A stretch of 64,000 nucleotides of DNA, taken from contig NZ_QJJZ01000002.1 of assembly GCF_003201775.1 (NCBI RefSeq), positions 248,001 through 312,000 of the forward strand, read 5' to 3'. This DNA comes from Arenibacter sp. ARW7G5Y1. GTDB lineage: Bacteria > Bacteroidota > Bacteroidia > Flavobacteriales > Flavobacteriaceae. The translations under genes were made by a program, and so were the position numbers. Shown one piece after another: positions 26,987-36,215 of the stretch. Within the stretch, counting starts at the first letter, position 1. Every line of letters starts with the position of its first letter. A model generated the notes under the pieces. The model saw only the letters and a program-made list of their open reading frames with translations, did no database searches and had not been told where the DNA came from.

Positions 26987-27883
26987 ATGACATTTCTAAT
27001 TATGAGTCCAGAAGTTGTATGTGATAAAATATGTGAATTAGGGGAGGGCCCGCTGTGGGATCCAACCAGAAAGTTAATCTGTTGGGTAGACATCCTAAAG
27101 GGTCATATCCATGAATGGTCAGTAGTATCCGAAGAACTAAATACCATTCAGGTAAGTCAAATGATCGGAGCCATGGCCATATGTAACGATGGGAACTATA
27201 TTGCCGCCATGAAAAATGGTTTTGGTTTTGTGAATCGCGAAACCGGTAAAGTTGATATGATTGCCAATCCAGAGGAACATTTACCGGAAAATAGGTTTAA
27301 CGATGGCAAATGTGACCCTTACGGTCGCTTTTGGGCTGGCACTATGCCCATTGCAGAAGATAAATCCTCCGGAAGCCTGTACTTTTTGGATACTTCATTA
27401 AATGTTCAAAAAAAGGAAATTAATATTGGTGTGTCCAATGGTCTGGCTTGGAGTCTGGATCATAAAACAATGTATTTTATAGATTCCCCGACCCGCCAAG
27501 TAGTGGGATATGATTACGATAAGGAAAGTGGGAAATTGGCCAATAAAAGAACAGCCATTGCGATTGCCGAGGAAGACGGCTTCCCCGATGGCATGACCAT
27601 AGACCATGAGGGAATGTTATGGGTTGCACATTGGGGAGGATGGCAGGTGGCCCGTTATGACCCTGTAACAGGAAAAAAAATGTTGTCCATTAGTATGCCG
27701 GTTTCCCAGGTTACCTCCTGTTCTTTTGGGGGTGATTCCATGGAAGATTTGTACATTACTTCGGCAAGGAAGGGGCTTAGTAAGGTGGAGCTGGAAAAGC
27801 AACCCTTGGCGGGGTCTTTATTTGTGGTTAGGAATAGTGGTCACAAGGGGTTCCCTGCCCATCGGTTTATGAACCTGACTTAG
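26987..27883 (+). CDS. SMP-30/gluconolactonase family lactonase (copy 2)
   Basis: A 298-residue beta-propeller lactonase, paralogous to the one at 16198. Metal and catalytic signatures are ELGEGPLWD, RFNDGKCDPYGRFWAGTM, GVSNGLAWS and GFPDGMTIDHEGMLWVA. An ATG at 27002 (MSPEVVCDK) is an equally good start; the first five residues have no family counterpart. No signal peptide, so it is cytoplasmic. Placed between an SDR and an SSS transporter, it most likely hydrolyses the lactone made by that SDR. Confidence 0.88.
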   Translation: MTFLIMSPEVVCDKICELGEGPLWDPTRKLICWVDILKGHIHEWSVVSEELNTIQVSQMIGAMAICNDGNYIAAMKNGFGFVNRETGKVDMIANPEEHLPENRFNDGKCDPYGRFWAGTMPIAEDKSSGSLYFLDTSLNVQKKEINIGVSNGLAWSLDHKTMYFIDSPTRQVVGYDYDKESGKLANKRTAIAIAEEDGFPDGMTIDHEGMLWVAHWGGWQVARYDPVTGKKMLSISMPVSQVTSCSFGGDSMEDLYITSARKGLSKVELEKQPLAGSLFVVRNSGHKGFPAHRFMNLT

Positions 27884-27954
27884 GATATTGTCCTTCCAAA
27901 TCTATCTACAGAAATTGCTAATAACATAAATCAACGAAACCAAATTAAATTATA

Positions 27955-29580
27955 ATGAAGGGACTGGACGTACTGGATTGGGTTGTGATCATTGCTTATT
28001 TTGTGATACTGCTTGGTGTTGCCTGGTGGGTAATAAAACAAAAGCAGAAAAATACAGAAGACTATTTTTTGGCAGGACGGAACATTGGCTGGTTTATGGT
28101 AGGTGCCTCCATATTTGCTTCCAATATTGGATCGGAGCATGTGGTGGGATTGGCAGGCAATGGGGCCGGGGATAAAATGCCATTATTGATTTATGAGCTC
28201 CATGCCTGGATCGTTTTAATGTTGGGTTGGGTGTTTTTGCCATTTTATGCGAGAAGCGGGGTATTTACAATGCCCGAATTTTTGGAAAAGAGGTTTGACG
28301 CTCGTTCCCGTTGGGTACTTTCCATAGTGTCCTTAATTGCCTATATCCTTACAAAAGTATCCGTAACCATTTATGCTGGCGGGGTAGTGGTATCTGCCCT
28401 TTTGGGAATTCCCTTTTGGATCGGGGCTGTGGCTACGGTGGCTCTTACCGGATTGTATACGGTTTTGGGTGGAATGCGGGCGGTAGTCTATACAGAGACC
28501 ATACAGGCCATTGTATTGGTACTCGGGGCAGGAATCCTTAGCTTTATGGGACTTGAAGCGGTAGGAGGCTGGGGAGAGTTAAAGGAAACCATTGGAGTGG
28601 ATTATTTTAATATGTGGCGGCCCAATTCGGATCCGGATTATCCATGGCTTCCATTATTTCTTACCAGTACCATAGTTGGAATCTGGTATTGGTGCACAGA
28701 CCAAGTAATTGTGCAAAGGGTGCTTACTGCCAAAAGTATTAAGGCGGGTAGAAGGGGAAGTATCTTTGGGGCACTTTTAAAGCTGATGCCCGTTTTTCTT
28801 TTCCTTATCCCAGGGGTAGTGGCCCTGGGGCTTAAAATGCAGGGGAAATTGGACTGGGACAGCCCGGATGAGGCTTTTCCGGTATTAATGAGCAACCTAT
28901 TGCCTTCCGGTCTCCGAGGGTTGGTGGCGGCAGGCCTATTGGCAGCCTTGATGAGTTCACTGGCTTCCGTATTCAATTCCTGCTCCACTTTGTTTACCTT
29001 GGATATTTACAAGAAACTAAAACCGGATAAGCCGGAGGAGGAGTTGGTGAAAACCGGTAGGACGGCAACCTTTTTTGTGGTAGGTCTGGGCCTATTGTGG
29101 ATACCTGTAATTACAAGGTTGTCCGATGGGTTGTACGAATACCTGCAGAATGTACAGGCCTACATTTCCCCACCGATCACCGCGGTGTTTCTTCTGGGGA
29201 TTTTTTATAAGCGAATAAATGCCAATGGGGCAATTGCTACCTTGGTAGGTGGATTGATTATAGGGTTTTCCAAACTGACCTTGGAAATTATGAAATCCAG
29301 TTTTTCGGAGGGCAGTTTTCTTTTTAACCTGGCCGACATTAACTGGTTGGTATTTGCGGCTTATTTCTTTGCCCTCTGTGTGGCTATCGCGGTTATCGTG
29401 AGTATGTTTTATCCGGCCCCGTCGGCAGCACAGTTGTCCGGTCTCACTTTTGGTTCGGTAACGGATAAACAGAAGGATGAAAACAAGGCCAGCTATAATA
29501 TGTGGGATATTATGGCCTCCGTACTGGTGGTGATCATAGTGGTGTACATCATGATATCTTTTAGTACGCTTGCGTTGTAA
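27955..29580 (+). CDS. Sodium:solute symporter, SSS family (copy 2)
   Basis: Inner-membrane Na+-coupled importer of 541 residues with about 14 transmembrane helices. It carries the sugar-transporter-type marks DYFLAGRNIGWFMVGAS, SNIGSEHVVGLAG and GIWYWCTDQVIVQRVL. It is closer to SGLT-type sugar carriers than to proline carriers. It ends the second sugar-acid set. The base composition is slightly more GC-rich than the first set, which may mean a separate origin. The substrate is unknown. Confidence 0.92.
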   Translation: MKGLDVLDWVVIIAYFVILLGVAWWVIKQKQKNTEDYFLAGRNIGWFMVGASIFASNIGSEHVVGLAGNGAGDKMPLLIYELHAWIVLMLGWVFLPFYARSGVFTMPEFLEKRFDARSRWVLSIVSLIAYILTKVSVTIYAGGVVVSALLGIPFWIGAVATVALTGLYTVLGGMRAVVYTETIQAIVLVLGAGILSFMGLEAVGGWGELKETIGVDYFNMWRPNSDPDYPWLPLFLTSTIVGIWYWCTDQVIVQRVLTAKSIKAGRRGSIFGALLKLMPVFLFLIPGVVALGLKMQGKLDWDSPDEAFPVLMSNLLPSGLRGLVAAGLLAALMSSLASVFNSCSTLFTLDIYKKLKPDKPEEELVKTGRTATFFVVGLGLLWIPVITRLSDGLYEYLQNVQAYISPPITAVFLLGIFYKRINANGAIATLVGGLIIGFSKLTLEIMKSSFSEGSFLFNLADINWLVFAAYFFALCVAIAVIVSMFYPAPSAAQLSGLTFGSVTDKQKDENKASYNMWDIMASVLVVIIVVYIMISFSTLAL

Positions 29581-29600
29581 GGATTATTCGAACCCTTTTT

Positions 29601-29627
29601 AAGTTCGGCTCTTACCGAAGTTTTTTT
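29601..29627 (+). terminator. Probable terminator of the second sugar-acid operon
   Basis: Stem AAGTTCGG / CCGAAGTT with one G-G mismatch and a 6-nt loop, followed by five or more T. It overlaps the last codons of the convergent gene at 29612. Confidence 0.5.
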
Positions 29628-30496
29628 CTAAAAAAATCGATGGTCCGTCCCCAGGCCAATTCGGCCGCTTCCTGGTCGTACCTTGGGGTGGTATCATTGT
29701 GGAAACCGTGATTGGCCTTAGGGTATATATAGGCCTTATATTCCTTACCATGTTTCTTTAAGGCTTCTTCATAGGCGGGCCACCCTTTATTGACCCGTGT
29801 ATCCAATTCGCCAAAATGGAGCATCAAGGGGGCGTTAATTTTGTCTATGTCTTCTGTGGGTTGTCCGCCGTAAAAAGGAACGGAGGCCCCCAGATTCGGC
29901 ACTTTTACAGCCATCATATTGGATATCCAGCCTCCAAAACAAAATCCGACCACCCCCACCTTCCCGGAGCACTCAGGGTGGGATGTCAAATGTTCGAAGG
30001 CGGCTATAAAATCCTCCAACATCTCATCGCGATTTCGATTGCTTTGTAGTTCACGGCCCTCATCGTCATTGCCAGGATAACCGCCCAGAGGTGTCAAGGC
30101 ATCTGGGGCCAAAGAAATAAACCCTGCAAGGCCGGCTCTACGCCCAACGTCTTCGATATGTGGATTTAATCCGCGGTTTTCATGGACCACAATTATTCCT
30201 GGTAGCTTTCCCTTGGCATTGGCCGGTCTGGAAAGCAAGCCTCTTATAGTACCTCCACCCTTGGGGGAATTGTAATGGATGTGCTCCGATTTTAGTTTTG
30301 GATCATTAGGCTTTATCTGGATTTTCTTTACGTAATCAGGAGAAATAAAACTAAGCATTGAAGCTACTGTAAGCCCACCTACTGCATAGGTCGATAATTT
30401 ATCCATGAACAGCCTTCTGCTCACCCTGTTGTGGGCGTAGTCATCATAAAGGTCAAAAACCTCTTGTGTAATGTCTTCTTTTTTCAATGGTTTCAT
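29612..30496 (-). CDS. Dienelactone hydrolase-family alpha/beta hydrolase with Tat signal
   Basis: A 294-residue hydrolase. The N-terminal part (~30-55) has a twin-arginine motif, SRRLFMDKLSTYAVGG, before a hydrophobic stretch, so export in folded form is likely. The catalytic triad of the family is visible: nucleophile Cys near residue 186 in GFCFGGW, an Asp near GELDTRV and a His in ANHGFHND. Dienelactone hydrolases open unsaturated lactones, but many members act on other esters; the natural substrate here is unknown. It is convergent with the transporter gene and stands alone. Confidence 0.85.
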   Translation of the reverse strand: MKPLKKEDITQEVFDLYDDYAHNRVSRRLFMDKLSTYAVGGLTVASMLSFISPDYVKKIQIKPNDPKLKSEHIHYNSPKGGGTIRGLLSRPANAKGKLPGIIVVHENRGLNPHIEDVGRRAGLAGFISLAPDALTPLGGYPGNDDEGRELQSNRNRDEMLEDFIAAFEHLTSHPECSGKVGVVGFCFGGWISNMMAVKVPNLGASVPFYGGQPTEDIDKINAPLMLHFGELDTRVNKGWPAYEEALKKHGKEYKAYIYPKANHGFHNDTTPRYDQEAAELAWGRTIDFFRKKLR

Positions 30497-30857
30497 GAGT
30501 GTATATTTATCGTTAAATGTGTTTTGCCTCCATAGGATACATAAGGCAAAAATGAAGCCTTATAATGCAGTACTTATTAAAAGTATGAAATTAGTTTTAA
30601 CTTTTATGGGTAATTATGGGGCCTGGCTTATATTCTTGTGTCAAGAGTACAATTATTGTTGAAACAAGGGAATTATTAAATCGAAGTTGCATGTGTGGTT
30701 GTATTGTGAAATGGATTTCTGCATGTCTATTTTAACAGTGGTTCGGAAGGTAAATTCTTAAAATGATTTAAAATTAATAATGAATTTTAAGGTTGAATTT
30801 TGCTTATATTTGTTTTCCGATTTAATGGGAAATTGAACCATTAAGGCTTCCCCCCAA
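30497..30857. other. Intergenic region between the hydrolase and the histidine kinase
   Basis: No convincing gene. It holds the promoter at 30805 for the kinase. No obvious promoter for the divergent hydrolase was found. The stretch is AT-rich without repeats of note. Confidence 0.5.
30805..30812 (+). promoter_or_regulatory. Predicted promoter (-7 TATATTTG) of the histidine kinase gene
   Basis: Exact match to TAnnTTTG, 45 bp before the ATG at 30858. It predicts a transcript start near 30818 and supports the 30858 start. No clear -33 TTG at the expected spacing. Confidence 0.5.
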
Positions 30858-32735
30858 ATGAGTTTGTTATGCATTGGCCGGTGTTCGGATTCCAACATTA
30901 GGTTTAACCATATAATAGATTTCAATTTGCTTAAACGATTGCTTTTAAAATTTGTCAAATATTACCTTCCAATACTTATATTAAGTGTTTTGGCGGTTTT
31001 TTGGCTATACAAAAAGGAGCATAAAAAGTTGATTTCCTTACAGCAAGAAGAACTCTCCGATACAAAGCAACTGATCGTTGAACTTCTAAAACCCATGATA
31101 GCCAGTCTCTATTATTGGGAGAAATATAATTTTGTTGCGAGCGATTTTGATCCAGAACAGAATGCACATTTAGAAAAGAAAATTGGTGATTTTGTCATTG
31201 GGATGGACAGTTATAATCAATTTAGACTTATTGACTTATCAGGAAAGGAGGTATATAGACTTAATAGGCAGGACGATGGCAAAATAGTAAAGAGTTTAGC
31301 GCTTCAAGATAAAGCCAATAGGGATTATTTTAAAGAGACTACAAACCTTAAAAAAAATCAAATCTATTTGTCGCCATTAAATCTAAATCGGGAAAACGGG
31401 GTATTGGAATTGCCATATAAGCCAATGATTCGAGGGGTGGCACCTATATTCGATGCTCATGGAGCCCGGTTGGGAATAGTAGTCATTAATTTTAGTGCCG
31501 AAAGGTTCTTGAACTTGTTGAAAAAGGACAATCTTTATTCCTTTTTGTTGTTAGATCGTTTTGGCAATTACCTTGTAAGTAAGGATGGCACAAATGAGTT
31601 TGCCCATTTAATTCCCAATAGCCGTAATGTTACGTTTTATGAAGAACATCCCGACATGGCCGATTCATTGCGTAGTAAAGAATCTATATCCCTATACAAA
31701 AATGGGGGTCTCTGGATAAAAACCGAATTGGATTTTAAAAATGAACTCGCCCAAACTCCTTTGTTTCAGAATAGATTAGCAGACATTAAGACCAACAATA
31801 AATGGGTGCTTATAAAACATCTGGATTCCAAGATTTTAAATGCAAGGCTGAAAAGCGAGATCATTACAATACTCCTTATCAATATGTTGGCTATAATGGT
31901 TGTTTTTTGTTTGTCATATCTTGAAGCAAAAAGTGATACTGCAAAAAAGAAGTATATGCAGGCTCTTGAAATGATTAACAAGGAACTGGAGGACAAAACT
32001 ACCGAGCTGGAAAATAAAAATAATACCTTGGCGGTCATGCAGAATAAACTGGAACTGCGCAATGCCCAACTTTTGGAGTATAACAATATTGTTGCCCATA
32101 ATCTAAGGGCACCTACCACAAGCGTTTCTGCTTTGGTGTCCATGTTAAATGAATCCAAGGATTATGAAGAGGCCAAGAGTTATTTTCCCAAATTGCAAAA
32201 AATAACCCATGCCATTAATACCCTAGTGGATGACCTTCTGGTCTACGTAAGGATTCTGAACGATGATGACCAGGTTGATATGGAAAATATTGACTTGGAA
32301 CCGCTGATTGAGGCCACCTTGGATTTATATGTAGAAACTTTGGATAAAGAAACCATAGACGTGAAGACCGATTTTAGTGCATGGAAAGAATTGACTTTTT
32401 CAAAAATCTATTTGCAGAGTATAATGCAGAATCTAATTTCCAATGCAATAAAATATAGGGATCCCAACAATAAGTCCGTCATTTTTATCCGTACCTTATG
32501 GGAGAACCATCGGAAGGTTCTGGTAGTGGAAGACAATGGTGTAGGGGTGGATCTGGATCGTTATGGCCGTGATATTTTTAAATTATATAAAAGATTTCAT
32601 CGTGGATTATCTGGAAAAGGTATGGGTCTGTTTCTGGTGAAAACACAATTGGAATCGTTGAACGCCAACATTGAAGTTACCAGTAAATTGGGTGTGGGGA
32701 CCACCTTCAAAATAATATTTGACAGCTATGAATGA
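30858..32735 (+). CDS. Membrane sensor histidine kinase with extracytoplasmic sensor domain
   Basis: A 625-residue kinase. A first membrane segment lies near residues 30-50, then a ~270-residue periplasmic Cache-like sensor domain with FRLIDLSGKEVYRLNR, then a second membrane segment (IITILLINMLAIMVVFCLSY). A coiled coil (ELEDKTTELENKNNTLAV) leads to the H-box with His ~413 (VAHNLRAP). The ATPase domain shows NLISNAIKYRD (N-box), VVEDNGVGVD (G1) and GKGMGLFLVKTQ (G2). It overlaps the response regulator gene by 8 nt, so they form one unit. The first ~20 residues look unlike a normal n-region, so a later non-ATG start is possible. Confidence 0.88.
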   Translation: MSLLCIGRCSDSNIRFNHIIDFNLLKRLLLKFVKYYLPILILSVLAVFWLYKKEHKKLISLQQEELSDTKQLIVELLKPMIASLYYWEKYNFVASDFDPEQNAHLEKKIGDFVIGMDSYNQFRLIDLSGKEVYRLNRQDDGKIVKSLALQDKANRDYFKETTNLKKNQIYLSPLNLNRENGVLELPYKPMIRGVAPIFDAHGARLGIVVINFSAERFLNLLKKDNLYSFLLLDRFGNYLVSKDGTNEFAHLIPNSRNVTFYEEHPDMADSLRSKESISLYKNGGLWIKTELDFKNELAQTPLFQNRLADIKTNNKWVLIKHLDSKILNARLKSEIITILLINMLAIMVVFCLSYLEAKSDTAKKKYMQALEMINKELEDKTTELENKNNTLAVMQNKLELRNAQLLEYNNIVAHNLRAPTTSVSALVSMLNESKDYEEAKSYFPKLQKITHAINTLVDDLLVYVRILNDDDQVDMENIDLEPLIEATLDLYVETLDKETIDVKTDFSAWKELTFSKIYLQSIMQNLISNAIKYRDPNNKSVIFIRTLWENHRKVLVVEDNGVGVDLDRYGRDIFKLYKRFHRGLSGKGMGLFLVKTQLESLNANIEVTSKLGVGTTFKIIFDSYE

Positions 32736-33153
32736 CCTAAGTTTTTTTCTAATCGATGACGATGAGATTTTTCAGTTCATAATGAGAAATACGATTTCGG
32801 AAATAAGTCCAAATATTAAGATCCAGTTTTTTTCCGATGGCGAAAAGGGAATCGAATTCCTGAAACACAATCTAGGTACTGCAACCAATCTTCCGGATAT
32901 TATCCTTTTGGATGTAAACATGCCTTTTATGGATGGATGGGAGTTTCTTAACGAATATAAGTCACTTCAAACCGAAATTAAAAAGGATATTAACATTTAC
33001 CTATTAACATCTTCCAATAATCCCAATGACATAGCCATGGCAAAAGAAATTAGTACATTGTCGGGTTATTTGGTAAAGCCAATATCAAAGGAAGGAATCA
33101 AAAAACTAATTGGTCATTTTCCAACAGATGAATGGTATCATAACGACTTTTAG
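32728..33153 (+). CDS. Stand-alone response regulator (receiver domain only)
   Basis: A 141-residue single receiver domain. The acidic pocket is FLIDDDE, the phospho-acceptor is D62 in LLDVNMPFMDGWEF, the switch residues are LLTSS, and the conserved Lys is in YLVKPIS. No DNA-binding output domain, so it signals by protein contact or in a phosphorelay. The ATG at 32728 overlaps the kinase stop (32735), which argues for coupling; an in-frame ATG at 32719 is less likely. Confidence 0.9.
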   Translation: MNDLSFFLIDDDEIFQFIMRNTISEISPNIKIQFFSDGEKGIEFLKHNLGTATNLPDIILLDVNMPFMDGWEFLNEYKSLQTEIKKDINIYLLTSSNNPNDIAMAKEISTLSGYLVKPISKEGIKKLIGHFPTDEWYHNDF

Positions 33154-33197
33154 ATGACAGCCTATTTTTAGGTTTATTTCAAGGTTAGTTTATGGTA

Positions 33198-33236
33198 AAG
33201 CAATAAAACAAATGCACCAAAACCGTTTTATTGCTT
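33198..33236 (+). terminator. Hairpin after the two-component genes
   Basis: A 12-bp stem (AAGCAATAAAAC / GTTTTATTGCTT) with a 15-nt loop, 45 bp after the response regulator stop. There is no following T run, so it is a weak terminator or an mRNA-stabilising hairpin. Confidence 0.45.
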
Positions 33237-33405
33237 GTTGATCTTATTGTTCATATTTGGGACGGGGGAGCCTGCCAAAACTACCTTAGACTTACGTTTG
33301 CCATAGCCACCACTATCCCTTTTAAGGGAGTTGGTTCTTATGTTTCTCCCTCCAGGCTTTAATATTATAGAAAATTTCCTGCTTAAATAAGAACATTGTA
33401 AGCCC

Positions 33406-33413
33406 TATATTTG
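33406..33413 (+). promoter_or_regulatory. Predicted promoter (-7 TATATTTG) of the metallo-beta-lactamase gene
   Basis: Exact TAnnTTTG match 31 bp before the ATG at 33445. No -33 TTG at canonical distance. It suggests the gene has its own short transcript. Confidence 0.5.
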
Positions 33414-33444
33414 CTCAATTCCATTATCATTAATCATCTCCATT

Positions 33445-34248
33445 ATGGTCAAATATATATTATTCATTTTTGCATTTGGCAGTTTATTGTTGGTTGTGTA
33501 TAATGGTGTCCCAAACAAACAGAATTGGACCGATCGGAAAGTTGTTGCCCAAACAGGTCAAGTTTTATTAACGGACAGCTCGATAGTTTATAAAACAGAT
33601 AATTTAATTGTTCAGCGCCTGTCCAATCACATTTACCAACATGTCTCATTTTTAAATACTAATGATTTTGGAAGGGTTGCCTGCAATGGAATGTTGGTTG
33701 TAAACGAAAATGAAGCCATTGTTTTTGATACCCCAACGGATGAAGAATGTTCGTTGGAGTTGGTAAACTATGTCACCGAAAAACTCAATTGTAAAATTAA
33801 AGTAGTGGTTCCAACGCATTTTCACGGAGATTGCGTAGGGGGGTTGGAAATCTTCAATAAACACGACATTCCAGTATACGCATCCAAAAAAACGATGGAA
33901 TTGTTGGGGGACAGGGGCAAAGAATTCTCGAAGCCCTTAAACGGTTTTGTCGATAGCCTTACTTTAAATATTGGGAGCAAAAAAGTTTATGTGGCATATT
34001 TTGGGGAGGGACATACAAAAGATAATGTTATAGGCTATTTTCCTTGGGACAATGCCATTTTCGGCGGATGTCTTATTAAGGCAGTAGGCGCCAATAAAGG
34101 TAATTTGGAGGATGCCAATGTAAAGGCATGGTCCAATACGGTGGAAAAAATAAGTCAAAAATATCCCGACATTAAAATTGTAATTCCGGGACACGGAAAT
34201 TATGGAGGAACCGAATTATTGGAATATACCATAAAACTGTTCCAATAA
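33445..34248 (+). CDS. Subclass B1 metallo-beta-lactamase family protein
   Basis: A 267-residue exported zinc hydrolase. The N-terminus is one hydrophobic signal segment. All ligands of a two-zinc B1 active site are readable: H125-F-H127-G-D129 (site THFHGDCVGG), a later His in GEGHTKDN, the diagnostic Cys in FGGCLIKA and the last His in IPGHGNYGG. The GGC.IK pattern matches chromosomal B1 enzymes of Bacteroidota such as CcrA, BlaB and IND, which hydrolyse most beta-lactams. It has its own promoter and terminator and no mobile signature right next to it, so it is probably a resident gene. Activity against particular drugs is not shown by sequence. Confidence 0.88.
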   Translation: MVKYILFIFAFGSLLLVVYNGVPNKQNWTDRKVVAQTGQVLLTDSSIVYKTDNLIVQRLSNHIYQHVSFLNTNDFGRVACNGMLVVNENEAIVFDTPTDEECSLELVNYVTEKLNCKIKVVVPTHFHGDCVGGLEIFNKHDIPVYASKKTMELLGDRGKEFSKPLNGFVDSLTLNIGSKKVYVAYFGEGHTKDNVIGYFPWDNAIFGGCLIKAVGANKGNLEDANVKAWSNTVEKISQKYPDIKIVIPGHGNYGGTELLEYTIKLFQ

Positions 34249-34340
34249 GTATGTTCTATTCCTCAGCTATGTATTGAGGATCATACTTTACAAAATATTT
34301 GATTCCTGATCGGCGCTTAAGGAAGTGGTTAAAAAATAAA

Positions 34341-34376
34341 AACCCCATAAACCATATGATTTACGGGGTTTTGTTT
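34341..34376 (+). terminator. Terminator after the metallo-beta-lactamase gene
   Basis: Stem AACCCCATAAA / TTTACGGGGTT (one A-C mismatch) with an 8-nt loop, flanked by an A run on the left and a short T run on the right. It can act on both strands. Confidence 0.65.
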
Positions 34377-34449
34377 GTACTCGAGGTGGGAGTATCCTAA
34401 AACAGGCCTAAAGCCATATTCTAGGGCATTATCAATGATGCGATTTGGA

Positions 34450-34468
34450 GTGCGACCGAATGTCGCAC
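34450..34468. repeat. Inverted repeat GTGCGAC-N5-GTCGCAC
   Basis: Perfect 7-bp arms, GC-rich relative to the surroundings, between the metallo-beta-lactamase terminator and the IS relic. No T run follows. Its role is unknown. Confidence 0.35.
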
Positions 34469-34594
34469 CTTTAACATAAGTTTAATATTTGCATAATGAT
34501 TTTTTGGGTGCTTTTGTTTGAATTAGGTAAACAGGTTGGGTCATTTTTGCACCAATTTTAAGGTGCGGAATCATGACTCCAAAATCCTTGTCAA

Positions 34595-35200
34595 AACTTA
34601 ACTGGACTTGCAACAAAAAAGTGGACTATTAGATAAGAGTCATGCAGCTAATTTTTGATTATACAATTCTGATTCAATTTCCTTTATTTATTTCCTAAGT
34701 AAGAGTGTATTCTTTTACTGTTATTCTAGGTCTCAAACCATTGGAACACTGATGATGCAGTTACTACTACGTGCTCCCAACAATAACCATTTCTGCTCAT
34801 ACTTTGTTTTACCGATCCAATACAACTATTCAGGATCTCAGTAAAACAGGAACTCGCATACTGTGAACCTCTAGCCCGGTGGAATATAAGTTCTTTTATA
34901 AAATTGCTAGATCTAGTTGCCATATTCCATACAATGATGACTGTGTAACTGTTGCCCCAAGATCGGCCTATTGTCCAATCAAGGACCAGGTCTCGATAAT
35001 TTGGAAATCCCATTACGGAATTTGCCCTCTTTGATTCCATTGCCAGATACATACTCCTTTTGGCTCTGGGTAAGGTGCCGAAACTCCTTTACCCATTTAC
35101 TCCCCCGCAACGAGGGACCCTTTTTGTCATAACACAAAGAGTTTACGCCAAAGGAAAAAAGCGAAATCAAGATAAAAAAGAAGTGGTTAAAACGTGCGAA
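34595..35200 (-). mobile_element. Decayed IS3-family insertion sequence
   Basis: The relic contains an eroded transposase (34640-35052). Past its end, read on the minus strand, comes a stretch GTCCACTTTTTTGTTGCAAG around 34605-34630 of the kind seen near IS3 termini. Boundaries are approximate and no target duplication was found. Only this relic and the repeats listed lie in the 34249-35567 gap; the part from 35200 to 35567 is very AT-rich with no gene seen. Confidence 0.55.
34640..35052 (-). pseudogene. IS3-family transposase OrfB remnant
   Basis: An open stretch (34726-35052) reads DLVLDWTIGRSWGNS, then VWNMATRSSNFIKELIFH, RGSQYASSCFTEILNS and VKQSMSRNGYCWEH. This is the DDE catalytic region of IS3 OrfB. 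The D of HSDRGSQYAS has become A (HRARGSQYAS), and the DNAVAES motif is destroyed. After a frameshift the usual C-terminal ending reappears as ELYNQKLAA, with the stop at 34640-34642. The gene is non-functional. Confidence 0.8.
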
Positions 35201-35567
35201 ACATTGAAATATTATTAGTTAATATGGAACCTCACCCTAGTATAAAAAATATGATAATTAATTAACCATTCATTAAAAGACGAGCCATTTTATTTTTTTA
35301 GATTTGAACTGTAAAGATTAGAATAATGTGACTTATGTTATAAAAATTTTATTTTAACTAAAATATTGATATATGGCCATAATTGACGAAAATTTTTTAT
35401 TTTGTAAAAAATTCTTGAACATCATTAATTCTCATGAATCTATAATTTAGGTTCTTTGTATAACTTACTGGTAGGTTATAGTGCGATTATTGTATTGAAA
35501 ATTAGTTGATTATGTTTAATTTCGTTATAACTTAGATTAGAGGGTGATCAAATAACAATTTGGACTA

Positions 35568-36152
35568 ATGTTAGATATATTTGGGAAAAACATCTTTGAA
35601 AACAAAAAAAAATTGGAAACCCTTGTTAAAAAGGAGCCCGAATTTGTTTTTGAAACCATTTTCCGTTTGTATTATGATAAATTGTTTCAAATAGCTAAGA
35701 TATACCTAAACAATAAGGAAGATGCCGAGGAGATAGTCCAAAATGTATTTTTAAAACTTTGGGATAAATTAAATCTGTTGACCGGGATCAATAATATTAA
35801 TAGTTATCTATTTACGCTTACCAAGAATGCATGTTTAAATTTCTTAAAGCATCGGAAAATTAGATCAAATTTCCATAACAATAAGAAGGAGGCCATTCAG
35901 ATCCAATATCTTCGAAGCGAGACAGAATCACTTTTGTTGGAAAATGAACTTCAAACTAAAATTGATGAGGGCATTGAAGCACTACCTGAAAAGTGTAAAT
36001 TAATTTTTATCCAAAGTAGATTTGAAGGACTAAAAAATGCCGAAATCGCAGCGATTCACGGGATTTCCAAAAAAACTGTGGATAATCAAATTTCCAAGGG
36101 AATAAAACACTTAAGACTCCACCTAAAGGAATTCACACTTCTTTTTTTATAA
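35568..36152 (+). CDS. ECF-type RNA polymerase sigma factor (FecI-like)
   Basis: A 194-residue sigma-70 family member with regions 2 and 4 only. Region 2 is visible in FRLYYDKLFQIAKIYLNN and AEEIVQNVFLKLWDK; region 4 in ALPEKCKLIFIQSRFEGLKN and AEIAAIHGISKKTVDNQIS. It is followed after 63 bp by a FecR anti-sigma gene and then by a SusC with an STN domain. This is the standard trans-envelope circuit in which ligand-bound SusC frees the sigma factor. It should drive the locus 37532-47331. Confidence 0.92.
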   Translation: MLDIFGKNIFENKKKLETLVKKEPEFVFETIFRLYYDKLFQIAKIYLNNKEDAEEIVQNVFLKLWDKLNLLTGINNINSYLFTLTKNACLNFLKHRKIRSNFHNNKKEAIQIQYLRSETESLLLENELQTKIDEGIEALPEKCKLIFIQSRFEGLKNAEIAAIHGISKKTVDNQISKGIKHLRLHLKEFTLLFL

Positions 36153-36215
36153 TTTTTCATACTCTTCAGTAGGTATATTTCTTTTCTAGATTGTCTTTAT
36201 TATATAGTCAATTGT

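Noticed and set aside
34979-35170. Minus-strand frame of 63 residues with a hydrophobic start
   Set aside because: Overlaps the IS3 relic in another frame and shows no family motif.
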